DNA from: Micromonospora tulbaghiae
GTDB taxonomy: Bacteria > Actinomycetota > Actinomycetes > Mycobacteriales > Micromonosporaceae
Length of the DNA stretch: 64,000 nucleotides
NCBI RefSeq assembly: GCF_900091605.1
Contig: NZ_FMCQ01000002.1
Coordinates: forward strand, 496,001 to 560,000
Reading direction: 5' to 3'
The position numbers and the translations under genes are program-made. The first letter of the stretch is position 1. Each line of letters begins with the position of its first letter. Shown piece by piece: positions 34,266 through 42,757 of the stretch. The notes beneath the pieces are model-generated. The model was not told the origin of the DNA. It made no database searches and saw only the letters and a program-made list of their open reading frames with translations.

Positions 34266-34832
34266 TCAGGCGTCACCCCTCGGGCCGGCGAGCGTGGCGC
34301 GCGCCTCCAGCAGGGCGAACCCGAGCAGGTTGTCGCCCCGCCAGGTCGCCGGGTCGGCGGCGCGCGGATCGTCGGCGGTCAGGCCGATGCCCCAGACCCG
34401 GTCGGTCGGGCTGGCCTCGACGAGCACCCGGTCGCCGGTGCCGAGCAGGAACCGTCGCAACGCCTCGTGCTGGGAGAACTTGGCCACGCTGCCGGCCACC
34501 ACGATCTCGTAGCGCCGGGCCACCCAGGTCGCCTCGTCGAAGTCGCGCACCTGCCGGCCGAGCGCCTTGGCCCGGTGCGGATGCCCGGCGGCCAGCACCC
34601 GCTCGGCGACCGCGTGGTCACCGAAGAGGGTCGCCTTGTGCCACATCATCCAGTGCTCGGCGGTGGCGAACTCCCGGCCGTCCACTGTGAACGGCGCCGG
34701 CCACCACTGGCTCAGGCAACCCGCGCCGACACTGCCGTCGCGTTGTGGCCGGTGCCCCCAGAAGTGCAGGTACTTGAACGTCTCGCCGGTGTCGAGCGCG
34801 GCGGTCAGGTCGGCGACGGAACGGATCGGCAT
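34266..34832 (-). CDS. NADAR/YbiA-like N-glycosidase domain protein
   Basis: 188 aa. Family motifs in order: FKYLHFWGHRP (about 18-28), LSQWWPAPF, ATAEHWMMWHKA (the conserved E-H-W-M-M), KFSQHEALRRFLLGT, and VWGIGL with W-R-G-DNLLGFALL. NADAR proteins cleave N-glycosidic bonds of riboflavin-pathway intermediates (YbiA) or remove ADP-ribose from guanine. ATG 34832 lacks a strong ribosome site; an ATG at 34862 is possible. Sits 37 bp upstream of the Nudix gene in the same direction. Confidence 0.85.
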   Translation of the reverse strand: MPIRSVADLTAALDTGETFKYLHFWGHRPQRDGSVGAGCLSQWWPAPFTVDGREFATAEHWMMWHKATLFGDHAVAERVLAAGHPHRAKALGRQVRDFDEATWVARRYEIVVAGSVAKFSQHEALRRFLLGTGDRVLVEASPTDRVWGIGLTADDPRAADPATWRGDNLLGFALLEARATLAGPRGDA

Positions 34833-35334
34833 GCCCCGCAGTCTGCCCCAGCCCACCGACATCCCACCGTCGCATTTCGCCCGCAGCGGCGCGCCGCTGC
34901 GGGACCATTGTGGATTTTGCCGTGAGCCGGCTCCGTCCCCAGCGGCCCTCCGCACCGGCGTTGACCGCCTCGCCACGCGCGCCGCCCGTCCCCGCATTCG
35001 TCCGGAGCCCGCCTCCTGCCCGCCATGCGAGGCGGCCTACCACATCGAGGGAAGCGGGTTCCGCCTTCTGAGATGCAGAGAGATCTTGGTACGAGAGGGC
35101 CCCTATGGGGGCCTTCTCGTACCAAGATCTCCAAGAGCCCGGCGAGAGTCGCCAGGGCGATCGGGCAAGGGACGCGACCGCGGCCCCTCGCTCGCCGGGC
35201 GAACATCAACTGTCCAGCATGTCCCGGTAGCCTCACCGACCCTGCACTTTGGTGGCCTGCAATCCAGGTGAAGACGGGCATTGCAGGGGCCCGAACTGCA
35301 AGATCGGCGAGGGCTGGGGGCGCGGGCGGGAGGG
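34833..35334. other. Intergenic region with a 52-nt palindrome
   Basis: 502 bp with no supportable gene. It contains the 52-nt palindrome (35080-35131) and one CAAGATCGGCG motif (35297-35309). The NADAR promoter must lie at its left end; none is obvious. Confidence 0.7.
35080..35131. repeat. 52-nt palindrome, GATCTTGGTACG family (copy 1)
   Basis: GAGATCTTGGTACGAGAG plus GGCCCC (35080-35103) pairs at 23 of 24 positions with 35108-35131, leaving a four-base loop (TATG). The single mismatch is a G-T pair, i.e. G-U in RNA. A second member of the same length and outer arms lies at 56550-56601. Confidence 0.9.
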
Positions 35335-35976
35335 TTACGGGGTGGGGGCGCCGGTGTAGAACGCGGTGACGCGCTCGCCTGCGGCTTGTGCCTCGTCGGG
35401 CGGGGTGCCGGCCTCTACGCTTGCGGCCGTCCAGCTCTTGCTGGACTCGGTGACGAAACGACGGCCCTCGTCCGAGGCCATCCACTCGGCTGCGGCGGCC
35501 GGGTCGACGCCCGTGCCGTCGGTGGCGAAGTGGGAGGCCAGGCCGACCAGCGCCAGGTCCCAGCCGATGCCGACCGCGCCCGGGCCGTACTCGGCCCACC
35601 GCTGGTCGTCGACGTGCGCGACGTGCTCCAGCTCGAAGCGGGTACGCCCCGGTCCCGCCTCGCGCAACCGCACCTCGATCCAGCTCACCTCGCCGCCGAA
35701 CTCCCAGGTGGCGGCGAAGCCGTGCGGCGGGTCACAGCGCTCGACGGTGCCGCCGGCGTTGCCCTCCAGCTGGTACCGGCCGCCGAGGCTCAGGTCACCG
35801 GAGACCGGCAGGAACCAGCGGGGTATCCGTTCCGGGTTCGTGCAGGCGTCGAAGACGTCGGCGACCTGCGCGTCGTACGTCTGGGCGATGGTGAGCACCC
35901 GCGCCTGCCCGGCGGGAAGCGTACGGTCGCCGATGCGGCGCTCGACGGCGCTGATCTGTCCGGTCACGTCGATCAT
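35335..35976 (-). CDS. SRPBCC-domain protein (AHSA1-like)
   Basis: 213 aa. LTIAQTYDAQVADVFDACTNPERIPRWF and a following LSLGGRYQLEGN are the usual start of Activator-of-Hsp90 ATPase/START-like SRPBCC proteins; VRLREAGPGRTRFELEHVAHV forms the long C-terminal half. These proteins form a hydrophobic pocket. ATG overlaps the ArsR stop (ATGA), the classic ArsR-SRPBCC pair. Ligand unknown. Confidence 0.85.
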   Translation of the reverse strand: MIDVTGQISAVERRIGDRTLPAGQARVLTIAQTYDAQVADVFDACTNPERIPRWFLPVSGDLSLGGRYQLEGNAGGTVERCDPPHGFAATWEFGGEVSWIEVRLREAGPGRTRFELEHVAHVDDQRWAEYGPGAVGIGWDLALVGLASHFATDGTGVDPAAAAEWMASDEGRRFVTESSKSWTAASVEAGTPPDEAQAAGERVTAFYTGAPTP

Positions 35977-36338
35977 GGTTCGGTCCTCTCGTCGTCGGTG
36001 GTGTCCTCGCGCAGCCGTCGCTCGCGGCGGCCCCGGGCCAGCTCGGTGGCGAGCGCCGCCAGTGGTGGCGTCCAGAAGCGGCGGAACCCGTCCAGCCACG
36101 CGTCGATCTCGCGCAGCGGGCCGGGATCCACGGCGTAGAGGCGGCGGGTGCCCTCGGCGCGCACTGTGGTGAAGCCGTGCTCGCGCAGCACCTTGAGGTG
36201 CTGTGAGACGGCGGGCTGGCTGATGCCGAACTCGCGCCGCACGGTCTCGCCGAGCGCGCCGGCGGGTTGCTCGCCGTCGGCGAGCAGTTCCAGGATCCGG
36301 CGGCGGACCGGGTCGCCGAGGACGTCGAAGGCGTGCAC
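35973..36338 (-). CDS. ArsR-family winged-helix repressor
   Basis: 121 aa. LGDPVRRRILELLADGE and the recognition helix ISQPAVSQHLKVLREHGF, then VRAEGTRRLYAVD wing, define ArsR regulators of the non-metal (SRPBCC-paired) group; no Cys cluster is present. GTG start without a ribosome site; TACAAA 6 nt upstream suggests a leaderless transcript. Probably autorepressed via the palindrome at 36342-36372. Confidence 0.9.
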   Translation of the reverse strand: MHAFDVLGDPVRRRILELLADGEQPAGALGETVRREFGISQPAVSQHLKVLREHGFTTVRAEGTRRLYAVDPGPLREIDAWLDGFRRFWTPPLAALATELARGRRERRLREDTTDDERTEP

Positions 36339-36341
36339 AAC

Positions 36342-36372
36342 GCCTTTGTATCAGACAAGGCTTATATAAGCC
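36342..36372. promoter_or_regulatory. ArsR operator candidate
   Basis: GGCTTATATAAGCC (36359-36372) is a perfect 14-bp palindrome; overlapping it, GCCTT (36342) and AAGGC (36357) form a second inverted repeat. Both lie in the promoter of the ArsR gene, at the -10 to -35 region. Confidence 0.6.
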
Positions 36373-36399
36373 AGCATTGACACAGCGAGCACCGACGCG

Positions 36400-36434
36400 A
36401 CGCGGGGCGCCCGTCGCACCCGGGCGCCCCGCGT
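36400..36434 (-). terminator. Hairpin terminator of the amidase gene
   Basis: ACGCGGGGCGCCCG (36400-36413) and its exact complement (36421-36434), 14-bp stem, seven-base loop. Just after the minus-strand ArsR promoter and next to the amidase stop at 36445. Confidence 0.4.
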
Positions 36435-36444
36435 ATCCCCGTGG

Positions 36445-37119
36445 TCAGCCGCCGAGGCGGGCGGCGACGGTACGGCGCAGCTCCGGCAGGCGGTCGTGCA
36501 GCAGGCCGGGGCACTGCGTGTCGTTGAAGTCCTTGTGCCCGTAGATCTCGGTGGGCGCGATGCCGTACTGCTGGCAGGTGAACGCGCAGAACGTGACCAG
36601 GCTGTTCCAGAGCGCCTGCGGCGGCTGGACGTTCACGTAGATGCCGTCGTTCTCGATGCCGATGGCCTGGCTGTTCTGCCCGACGCAGTGCGCGCCCTGC
36701 ACCATGGTCTGGCCGTGCAGCAGCGCGTAGAGGCTGCCGTGCCGGCCCTCGGTCAGGTAGCCGCCCCGGCTGTTGGTGAAGTGCTGCCCGGAGTCGAGCC
36801 AGCCGTTGCTGTCCATGTGCAGGTTCTGGATGTCGCGGGAGTTGCGGTACGCCTGGGCGAGGCTGTAGTCGGTGGTGTTCGGGAACGCCGTGTGGTGGAC
36901 GATGATCTTGTTGGGCCGGCTGGCCACCACGCTCACCGGCGACGAGGGCGGGCGGGCGCCCCAGGTCGCGCAGTTGGCGATGGTCGGCTGGTCGACCCGG
37001 GTGGCGGCGGCCCGCGCGCCGGGGCCGGAGCCGATCTGGGTGAGCGCGCCGACGCCGGCGGCGGCGCCGAGCAGGACCGCGCCGCGCAGCACGGTCCGCC
37101 GGGGTACGGGAAGGGACAT
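36445..37119 (-). CDS. Secreted N-acetylmuramoyl-L-alanine amidase (PGRP/amidase_2 type)
   Basis: 224 aa. Tat-like signal RRTVLRGAVLLGAAAGVGAL (about 8-27), predicted cleavage near residue 45. Catalytic domain: KIIVHHTAFPNTTDYS (zinc His), GWLDSGQHFTNSRGG, and GHKDFNDTQCPG with the second zinc His and Cys-Pro end. Cleaves the lactyl-amide bond of peptidoglycan outside the cell. AGGAGG 6 nt before the ATG. Next to a GH25 lysozyme gene in the same direction; the two probably act together on the wall. Confidence 0.9.
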   Translation of the reverse strand: MSLPVPRRTVLRGAVLLGAAAGVGALTQIGSGPGARAAATRVDQPTIANCATWGARPPSSPVSVVASRPNKIIVHHTAFPNTTDYSLAQAYRNSRDIQNLHMDSNGWLDSGQHFTNSRGGYLTEGRHGSLYALLHGQTMVQGAHCVGQNSQAIGIENDGIYVNVQPPQALWNSLVTFCAFTCQQYGIAPTEIYGHKDFNDTQCPGLLHDRLPELRRTVAARLGG

Positions 37120-37207
37120 CGCAACCTCCTCGCGGAAGGGGGGCGCCGGATCGGCCGGTACGCCGGGCGTGGCGGGACCGGCACCGCCCGCCACGCCCGG
37201 GCCGGGG

Positions 37208-37954
37208 TCAGCAGGTTCCGTTGCAGGCCAGTACGCGTAGCCGGTCGAGCGAGCCGTTCCACACGTTCTGGTCACCGGGGAAGATGCCGGAGGAGGACCA
37301 CTGCCAGAACGAGTACGTGCCCCAGCCGGCCGGCAGCGTGCCGACGCTGCTTGCGTAGCGGGCGATCCACAGCGGGTTGTTGGCGGCGAACTGCGAGGTG
37401 TTGCCGGTGCAGGTGCTCCACCAGTCGGTGGTGGTGTAGATGGTGGCCCACCGGCCGGTGCGGGCGTAGTACTGGTTGACGAACGAGGCGATCCAGCTGC
37501 GCATCGACGCCTGGCTCAGCCCGTAGCAGGTCGCGCCGTACGGGTTGTACTCGATGTCCAGCGCGCCGGGCAGCGTCCGCCCGTCCTTCGACCAGCCGCC
37601 GCCGTGGTCGACGAAGTAGTTGGCCTGGGTGGCGCCGCTCGTGGTGTCCGGACGGGCGAAGTGGTACGAGCCGCGGATCATCCCGACGTTGTACGAGCCG
37701 TTGTACTGCTGGGCGAAGTACGGGTTGGTGTAGTACGTGCCCTCGGTCGCCTTGACGTACGCGAACCGGGCGCCGTTGGCCCACGCCCCGGACCAGTTCA
37801 CGTTGCCCTGGTAGCTGGACACGTCCATGCCGGGCAGCCCGGCCGGGGCGGCGCCGGCGGGGGCCGCCCCGAACAGGGTCGCCGCGGCGACGGTGGCGGT
37901 GGCGAGCAGCGCGGCTCCGGCCGCGCGCAGCGCCGATCGGATCGACCTGTGCAT
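37208..37954 (-). CDS. Secreted GH25 lysozyme
   Basis: 248 aa. Signal peptide to about residue 36 (AGAAPAG). GH25 motifs: GMDVSSYQGNVNW (catalytic Asp), FAYVKATEGTYY, DHGGGW, and GALDIEYNPYG (DxE acids), then WIARYASS. Cleaves the MurNAc-GlcNAc bond. The end LRVLACNGTC gives a Cys pair. GGGAGG 4 nt before the ATG. Preceded by an ATGACGA/TCGTCAT inverted repeat (37995-38017). Confidence 0.92.
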   Translation of the reverse strand: MHRSIRSALRAAGAALLATATVAAATLFGAAPAGAAPAGLPGMDVSSYQGNVNWSGAWANGARFAYVKATEGTYYTNPYFAQQYNGSYNVGMIRGSYHFARPDTTSGATQANYFVDHGGGWSKDGRTLPGALDIEYNPYGATCYGLSQASMRSWIASFVNQYYARTGRWATIYTTTDWWSTCTGNTSQFAANNPLWIARYASSVGTLPAGWGTYSFWQWSSSGIFPGDQNVWNGSLDRLRVLACNGTC

Positions 37955-37994
37955 CTGTCCTCCCTGGGGGTTGCCGCGCTCCGGCGGCGGGAGT

Positions 37995-38017
37995 ATGACG
38001 AAAGGAACTGTCGTCAT
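37995..38017. promoter_or_regulatory. Inverted repeat before the lysozyme gene
   Basis: ATGACGA (37995-38001) and TCGTCAT (38011-38017), perfect 7-bp arms, 9-nt spacer, 41 bp before the GH25 start. Possible operator; regulator unknown. Confidence 0.45.
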
Positions 38018-38080
38018 TAGGTCACAGGGCGGAGAAACTTTTCAATAGATCGCATCGAAGAATCTCACTGGATAGGGTGC

Positions 38081-39439
38081 TCAGCCGAGCTGGGCGAGCG
38101 CCTCGGCGGCGGCGCGCTCGCCGGCGGTCACCGCGCCCTCCAGGTAGCCGCTCCACCGGGTCGCCGTCTCCGTGCCGGCCCAGTGCACCCGGCCCACCGG
38201 CGTCCGCAGCTCCGGGCCGTACGCGCACCACGCACCGGGCGGCAGGACGCCGCAGAAGCAGCCGCGCGTCCACTCGTCGGCCGACCAGTCGTACTCGACG
38301 AGGTCGTCGGGGCGCGCGGCGGCCAGGCCGAAGATCGCGGCGAGCGCGTCGCGCAGCGCGGCCCGGCGCGCGTCGTCAGGCAGCCGGCGCAGCGCCCGGG
38401 CCTGCGCGCCGTAGCTGAACGCGGTGAGCACCCCGCCCGGCGCGTCCGGCAGGGAGTTGTCCACCGTCTCGGTGAGCGGCCCGGTGTCGGTGCTGGACAC
38501 GCCGGAGCGGCCGTCGGCGCGCCAGAACGGCTCCGGGTAGAGCGCGTGCACCTTGAGCGCCACACCCATCGGCATCCGCTGGGTCAGGCCGTCGCGCAGC
38601 GGCGGCAGCGGCGGGTCGTACCGGATCCGCCCGGCCAGCGTCGGCGCCAGCGCTACCACCGCCGCGTCGCCGCGGTACGTCTCGCCGCCGGCGCGCAACC
38701 GCACGCCGTCGCCGTCCTGCGCGACGCCGTCCACCGGCGCGCGCAGGCACAGGCTCCCGGGCGGCAGCGCGGCGGCCATCCGCTCGGCCAGCACGGCCGG
38801 ACCGCCGACGACGCGGTCCTGCTGGGCGCCACCGGCCATGCCGAGCAGCGACCGGGTGCCGCCGCCGCTGCGCAGGTAGAACAGCACGTGCAGCAGCGAG
38901 ACCTCCTCCGGCGAGGCGGCCAGCAGTCCACCGGCGAGCAGCCGGCCCGCGTACCGGGCGGTGACCGGGCCGGCCGCGCTCGCGTCGAGCCAGCCGCCGA
39001 GCGTGATCCGGTCCCACCGTGCCGCGTCGTCCGCCCGCCACGGCGCGGCCGGGTCGAGCCGGGCCGCCATCTCGTCGAGCGTGCCGAGCAGTCCGGACAG
39101 CCCGGGCGGTTCGCCGGTGGCCGGGCGTCCGCCGAGCAGCAGCGTCGGCTCACCGTGCGCGGGGGAGGGAAAGGTGGCCAGCCCGTACGTGGCGACGAGC
39201 GCGTACATCCGGTCCTGGCTCGGGCCGATCCACTGGGCGCCGAGATCGAGCCAGCCGCCGCCGGGCAGCGGGCGGCTGCGCGTCCGGCCGCCCACCCGGT
39301 CCCGCGCCTCCAGCACCCGCACCTCCGCACCGGCCGCGTCCAGCGCGAGCGCGCAGGCCAGGCCGGAGAACCCGGCGCCCACGACGACGACCCGGTGGCG
39401 GCGCACGCGTCGGCGTACCCCGCTCCCGGCCGGATTCAC
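38081..39439 (-). CDS. Flavin-containing monoamine oxidase family protein
   Basis: About 452 aa. FAD motif VVVVGAGFSGLACALAL, then RVLEARDRVGGRTRS, and near the C-terminus GRVHWAGTETATRWSGYLEGA, the amine-oxidase FAD-covalent/isoalloxazine region. Family range 430-500 aa. The start is uncertain: GTG 39439 or GTG 39406, neither with a clear ribosome site. Substrate unknown. Divergent from the DGPF/ECF42 pair. Confidence 0.88.
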   Translation of the reverse strand: MNPAGSGVRRRVRRHRVVVVGAGFSGLACALALDAAGAEVRVLEARDRVGGRTRSRPLPGGGWLDLGAQWIGPSQDRMYALVATYGLATFPSPAHGEPTLLLGGRPATGEPPGLSGLLGTLDEMAARLDPAAPWRADDAARWDRITLGGWLDASAAGPVTARYAGRLLAGGLLAASPEEVSLLHVLFYLRSGGGTRSLLGMAGGAQQDRVVGGPAVLAERMAAALPPGSLCLRAPVDGVAQDGDGVRLRAGGETYRGDAAVVALAPTLAGRIRYDPPLPPLRDGLTQRMPMGVALKVHALYPEPFWRADGRSGVSSTDTGPLTETVDNSLPDAPGGVLTAFSYGAQARALRRLPDDARRAALRDALAAIFGLAAARPDDLVEYDWSADEWTRGCFCGVLPPGAWCAYGPELRTPVGRVHWAGTETATRWSGYLEGAVTAGERAAAEALAQLG

Positions 39440-39529
39440 CCGGCCCGGCGTGTCGAAACGGGCGCCCACCGTTCGTGTGGAGGGTGAAGGGACGGCGCGG
39501 GGCCGTCCGGCGGTGACGAGGAGAAGCCG

Positions 39530-39880
39530 ATGAAGCAGTACCTGATCAGCATGTACCAGCCGGCCGGCCAGGGCCGTCCGGACCCGGAGTTCCTGGCCGG
39601 GGTGATGCGGGAGGTCGAGGCCATCGGCCGGGACCTGCGGGAGGCGGGGTGCTGGGTGTTCGGCAACGGCCTGCACGACCCGCAGACCGCCACCGTGCTG
39701 CGCCCGGCCGGTGACGAGGTGCTGGTCACCGACGGGCCGTTCGCCGAGGGCAAGGAGTACCTGGGCGGCGTCACCGTCATCCGGGCGCCCGACCTGGACG
39801 CCGCACTGGACTGGGGCCGCCGGTACGCCCTGGCCACCACGCTGCCGATCGAGGTCCGCCCGTTCCAGGGCGAGGGATGA
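39530..39880 (+). CDS. YCII-related DGPF-domain protein
   Basis: 116 aa. The hallmark DGPF occurs in [20 protein letters not shown] (about 64-84). These small alpha/beta proteins are coded next to ECF42 sigma factors. GAGGAG 6 nt before the ATG, and its stop overlaps the sigma gene (ATGA), so the pair is one transcript. Role unclear; probably acts with or on the sigma factor. Confidence 0.92.
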   Translation: MKQYLISMYQPAGQGRPDPEFLAGVMREVEAIGRDLREAGCWVFGNGLHDPQTATVLRPAGDEVLVTDGPFAEGKEYLGGVTVIRAPDLDAALDWGRRYALATTLPIEVRPFQGEG

Positions 39881-41082
39881 CCGACGTCGAACAGGTCTTC
39901 CGGGCCGAGTACGGCCGCGCGGTAGCCGTCATGGTCCGTCTCCTCGGCGACATCGACCTCGCCGAGGAGGCGGTCCAGGAGGCGTTCGCGATCGCCGTGA
40001 CGCGCTGGGCCGCGGACGGGCCGCCGCCCAGTCCGGCCGGCTGGATCATCACCACCGCCCGGAACCGGGCGATCGACAGGTTGCGGCGCGAGGCGACCCG
40101 GGAGGCGCGGCACGCCGAGGCCGCACTGCTGCACGCCGCCGACCCGCCCGCCGAGGAGGGGCCCGTGCCCGACGACCGCCTGCGCCTGATCTTCACCTGC
40201 TGCCACCCGGCGCTCGCTGCTCCCGCCCGGGTGGCGTTGACGCTGCGCCTGCTCGGCGGTCTGAGCACCGCCGAGATCGCGCGGGCCTTCCTGGTGCCGG
40301 AGCCGACGATGGCCCAGCGCCTGGTCCGGGCCAAGGCGAAGATCCGCGACGCCGGCATCCCGTACCGGGTGCCGCGTGACGCGGACCTGCCGGACCGGCT
40401 GCGCGGGGTGCTCGCCGTGGTGTACCTGATCTTCAACGAGGGGCACACGGCCAGCGCGGGGGAGCGGCTGGGCCGGGCCGAGCTGGGTGCCGAGGCGATC
40501 CGGCTGGGCCGGCTGCTGGTGACGTTGATGCCGGACGAGCCGGAGGCGCTCGGCCTGCTCGCGCTGATGCTGCTCACCGAGGCGCGTCGCGACGCCCGGA
40601 CCGGCCCGGACGGGGTGCCGGTGTCGCTGTCCGAGCAGGACCGCGGCCGATGGGACCGGGAGCTGATCGGCGAGGGGCAGGAACTGGTCCGCCGGTGCCT
40701 GCGACGGGGCCGGCCCGGCCCGTACCAGGTCCAGGCCGCGATCGGCGCCGTGCACGCGGACGCGCCCACCGCCGCCGCCACCGACTGGGGACAGATCCTC
40801 GCGCTCTACGACCAGCTGGCCGCCGTCGCGCCCGGACCGGTGGTGGCGCTGAACCGGGCGGTCGCGCTGGCCGAGGTGCGCGGACCGGCGGCCGGACTGG
40901 CCGCTGTGGACGGTCTGGACCTGGGCGGCTACCACGTGTGGCACGCGATCCGGGCCGACCTGCTGCGCCGCCTGGATCGTCCGGCGCAGGCCCGGGTGGC
41001 GTACGACGCGGCGATCGCCGGCACCGGCAACGCCGCGGAGCAGACGTTCCTGCGCCGTGCCAGCGACCGCATGCCGGGATGA
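39877..41082 (+). CDS. ECF42-type extracytoplasmic-function sigma factor
   Basis: 401 aa, about twice a normal ECF. Sigma-2: [20 protein letters not shown] and [17 protein letters not shown]; sigma-4: [20 protein letters not shown] with [13 protein letters not shown]. The C-terminal 200 residues ([32 protein letters not shown]) form the TPR-like extension of ECF42 that replaces an anti-sigma factor. Co-translated with the DGPF gene, as in the family. Confidence 0.93.
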   Translation: MTDVEQVFRAEYGRAVAVMVRLLGDIDLAEEAVQEAFAIAVTRWAADGPPPSPAGWIITTARNRAIDRLRREATREARHAEAALLHAADPPAEEGPVPDDRLRLIFTCCHPALAAPARVALTLRLLGGLSTAEIARAFLVPEPTMAQRLVRAKAKIRDAGIPYRVPRDADLPDRLRGVLAVVYLIFNEGHTASAGERLGRAELGAEAIRLGRLLVTLMPDEPEALGLLALMLLTEARRDARTGPDGVPVSLSEQDRGRWDRELIGEGQELVRRCLRRGRPGPYQVQAAIGAVHADAPTAAATDWGQILALYDQLAAVAPGPVVALNRAVALAEVRGPAAGLAAVDGLDLGGYHVWHAIRADLLRRLDRPAQARVAYDAAIAGTGNAAEQTFLRRASDRMPG

Positions 41083-41146
41083 TCGCACCGACCGTGCACG
41101 TAGGAGCCCCGGAAGCGAGGGGGAAGGAGTCGTGATCGTCTGGGCA

Positions 41147-41183
41147 TTGACGCGGCGGCAGAGAAAAGTACACTCCCGGTGTA
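41147..41183 (+). promoter_or_regulatory. Promoter and overlapping operator of the liv-type operon
   Basis: TTGACG (41147-41152), 16-nt spacer and TACACT (41169-41174) form a good sigma-70-like promoter 50 bp before the operon. Its -10 is the left arm of TACAC-tcccg-GTGTA (41169-41183), a likely repressor site, possibly for the TetR protein at the operon's end. Confidence 0.55.
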
Positions 41184-41223
41184 ATTAGTTTTTCCACGCC
41201 CCGTCGACCGGCACGAGGTGACG

Positions 41224-42030
41224 ATGAGCCCACCGGCCACAGCCGCCGACGGCCTGGCGCTGCACCACGTCGGCGTGCGCTTCGGCGGCCTGGTCGCCCT
41301 CGACGACGTCTCGCTGCGGGTACCGCCGGGCCGGGTCGTCGGCGTGATCGGGCCCAACGGCGCCGGCAAGACCACCCTGTTCAACGTGGCCTGCGGCTTC
41401 GTCCGGCCGACCGAGGGGTCGCTCACCCTGGACGGCAGGCCGTTCCGGCCCCGCCCGCACGCCCTCACCCGGCTCGGCATCGCCCGCACACTCCAGGGCG
41501 TCGGGCTGTTCGCCGGGCTGACCGTGCTGGAGAACGTGGTCGCCGGCGCGAGTCACACCGCCCGCGCCGGTTTCGCCGCCGCGCTGTTCGGTCTGCCCCG
41601 CAGCGACAACGACGAGCGGCGGCTGCGCGCGGCCGCCCTGGACCTGCTCGCCGAACTGGGCATCGGGAAGTACGCCGACGCGGTGCCGGCCACCCTGCCG
41701 TACCCGGTCCGCAAGCGGGTCGCGCTGGCCCGCGCGCTGATCGCCCGTCCCCGGCTGCTGCTGCTCGACGAACCGGCCGGCGGCCTCGGCGCCGACGACG
41801 TGGCCGAGCTGGCCGACCTGGTCCGCGCGCTGCCCGGACGCGACGACGGCTGTGCCGTCCTGCTCGTCGAGCACCACATGGACCTGGTCATGTCCGTCTG
41901 CCACGACCTGGTGGTGCTCGACTTCGGCAAGGTGATCGCGGCCGGCCCGCCGGAGCGCATCCGCGACGACCCCCGGGTCACCGAGGCGTACCTGGGCGCG
42001 GACGTGCCGGCCGAGGGGAGCGCGTCGTGA
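41224..42030 (+). CDS. livG: Branched-chain-type ABC transporter ATPase 1
   Basis: 268 aa. Walker A GPNGAGKTT (about 45-53), the LivG-type insertion with RPHALTRLGIARTLQGVGLF, Walker B LLLLDEPAGGL, H-switch LLVEHHMDLVM. The usual signature LSGGQ is replaced by LPYPVRKRVALARAL, which occurs in some LivG proteins. GAGG 5 nt before ATG. First gene of a five-gene operon. Confidence 0.9.
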   Translation: MSPPATAADGLALHHVGVRFGGLVALDDVSLRVPPGRVVGVIGPNGAGKTTLFNVACGFVRPTEGSLTLDGRPFRPRPHALTRLGIARTLQGVGLFAGLTVLENVVAGASHTARAGFAAALFGLPRSDNDERRLRAAALDLLAELGIGKYADAVPATLPYPVRKRVALARALIARPRLLLLDEPAGGLGADDVAELADLVRALPGRDDGCAVLLVEHHMDLVMSVCHDLVVLDFGKVIAAGPPERIRDDPRVTEAYLGADVPAEGSAS

Positions 42031-42743
42031 CCGCCGTGCTGGAGGTCGAGGCGCTCAGCTGCGGCTACGGACCGGTGCCGGTGCTGCACGACGTCGAGTT
42101 CACCGTCCCGGCCGGCACCGTCACCGCCGTGCTGGGCGCCAACGGCGCGGGCAAGACCACGCTGCTGCGTACCCTCTCGGGTCTGCTCCGTCCCACCGGT
42201 GGCCGCGTCCGGTACGCGGGGGAGGACCTGCGCGGGGTCCGGGTCGAACACCTGGTCCGGCGCGGCCTGGCGCACGTGCCGGAGGGGCGCGGCGTGGTGA
42301 CCGAGCTGACCGTGGCGGAGAACCTGCGCCTCGGCGGGTTGTGGCGGCGCGACCGGGCCGACGCCCGGCGCGCGCAGGACGAGGTGTACGAGCTGTTCCC
42401 CGCCCTGGCCCGCCGCCGCGACCACGCCGGACACCAGCTCTCCGGCGGCGAACGGCAGATGCTCGCGATCGGGCGAGCGCTGATCGCCCGGCCCCGGCTG
42501 CTGCTGCTCGACGAGCCGTCGCTCGGGCTGGCGCCCAAGGTGGCCGCGCAGATCATGGCGCTGCTGCGGCGGCTGCGCGACGAGCGAGGGCTCACCGTCC
42601 TGCTCGTCGAGCAGAACGTGCGCACCGCGCTGTCGGTAGCCGACCAGGGCATCGTCATGTCGCTCGGGCGGGTGGTGACGGCCGCGCCGGCCGCCCGGCT
42701 GCGCGACGACGACCAGCTCCGGCACGCGTACCTCGGATTCTAG
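42027..42743 (+). CDS. livF: Branched-chain-type ABC transporter ATPase 2
   Basis: 238 aa. Walker A GANGAGKTT, HVPEGRGVVTELTVAENLRLG (typical LivF), signature LSGGERQM, Walker B LLLLDEPSLGL and LLVEQNVRTAL. GTG start overlaps the livG stop (GTGA). Forms the ATPase heterodimer with LivG. Confidence 0.93.
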   Translation: MTAVLEVEALSCGYGPVPVLHDVEFTVPAGTVTAVLGANGAGKTTLLRTLSGLLRPTGGRVRYAGEDLRGVRVEHLVRRGLAHVPEGRGVVTELTVAENLRLGGLWRRDRADARRAQDEVYELFPALARRRDHAGHQLSGGERQMLAIGRALIARPRLLLLDEPSLGLAPKVAAQIMALLRRLRDERGLTVLLVEQNVRTALSVADQGIVMSLGRVVTAAPAARLRDDDQLRHAYLGF

Positions 42744-42757
42744 GAAGGGGGTCGCGG

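Noticed and set aside
34805..35599. Minus-strand frame of 264 codons across the 35080 palindrome
   Set aside because: Covers the palindrome and reads antisense or out of frame relative to the NADAR and SRPBCC genes; no family features.
41201..41220. GTG at 41218 as start of livG
   Set aside because: The ATG at 41224 is better spaced from GAGG; the GTG is part of that ribosome site.
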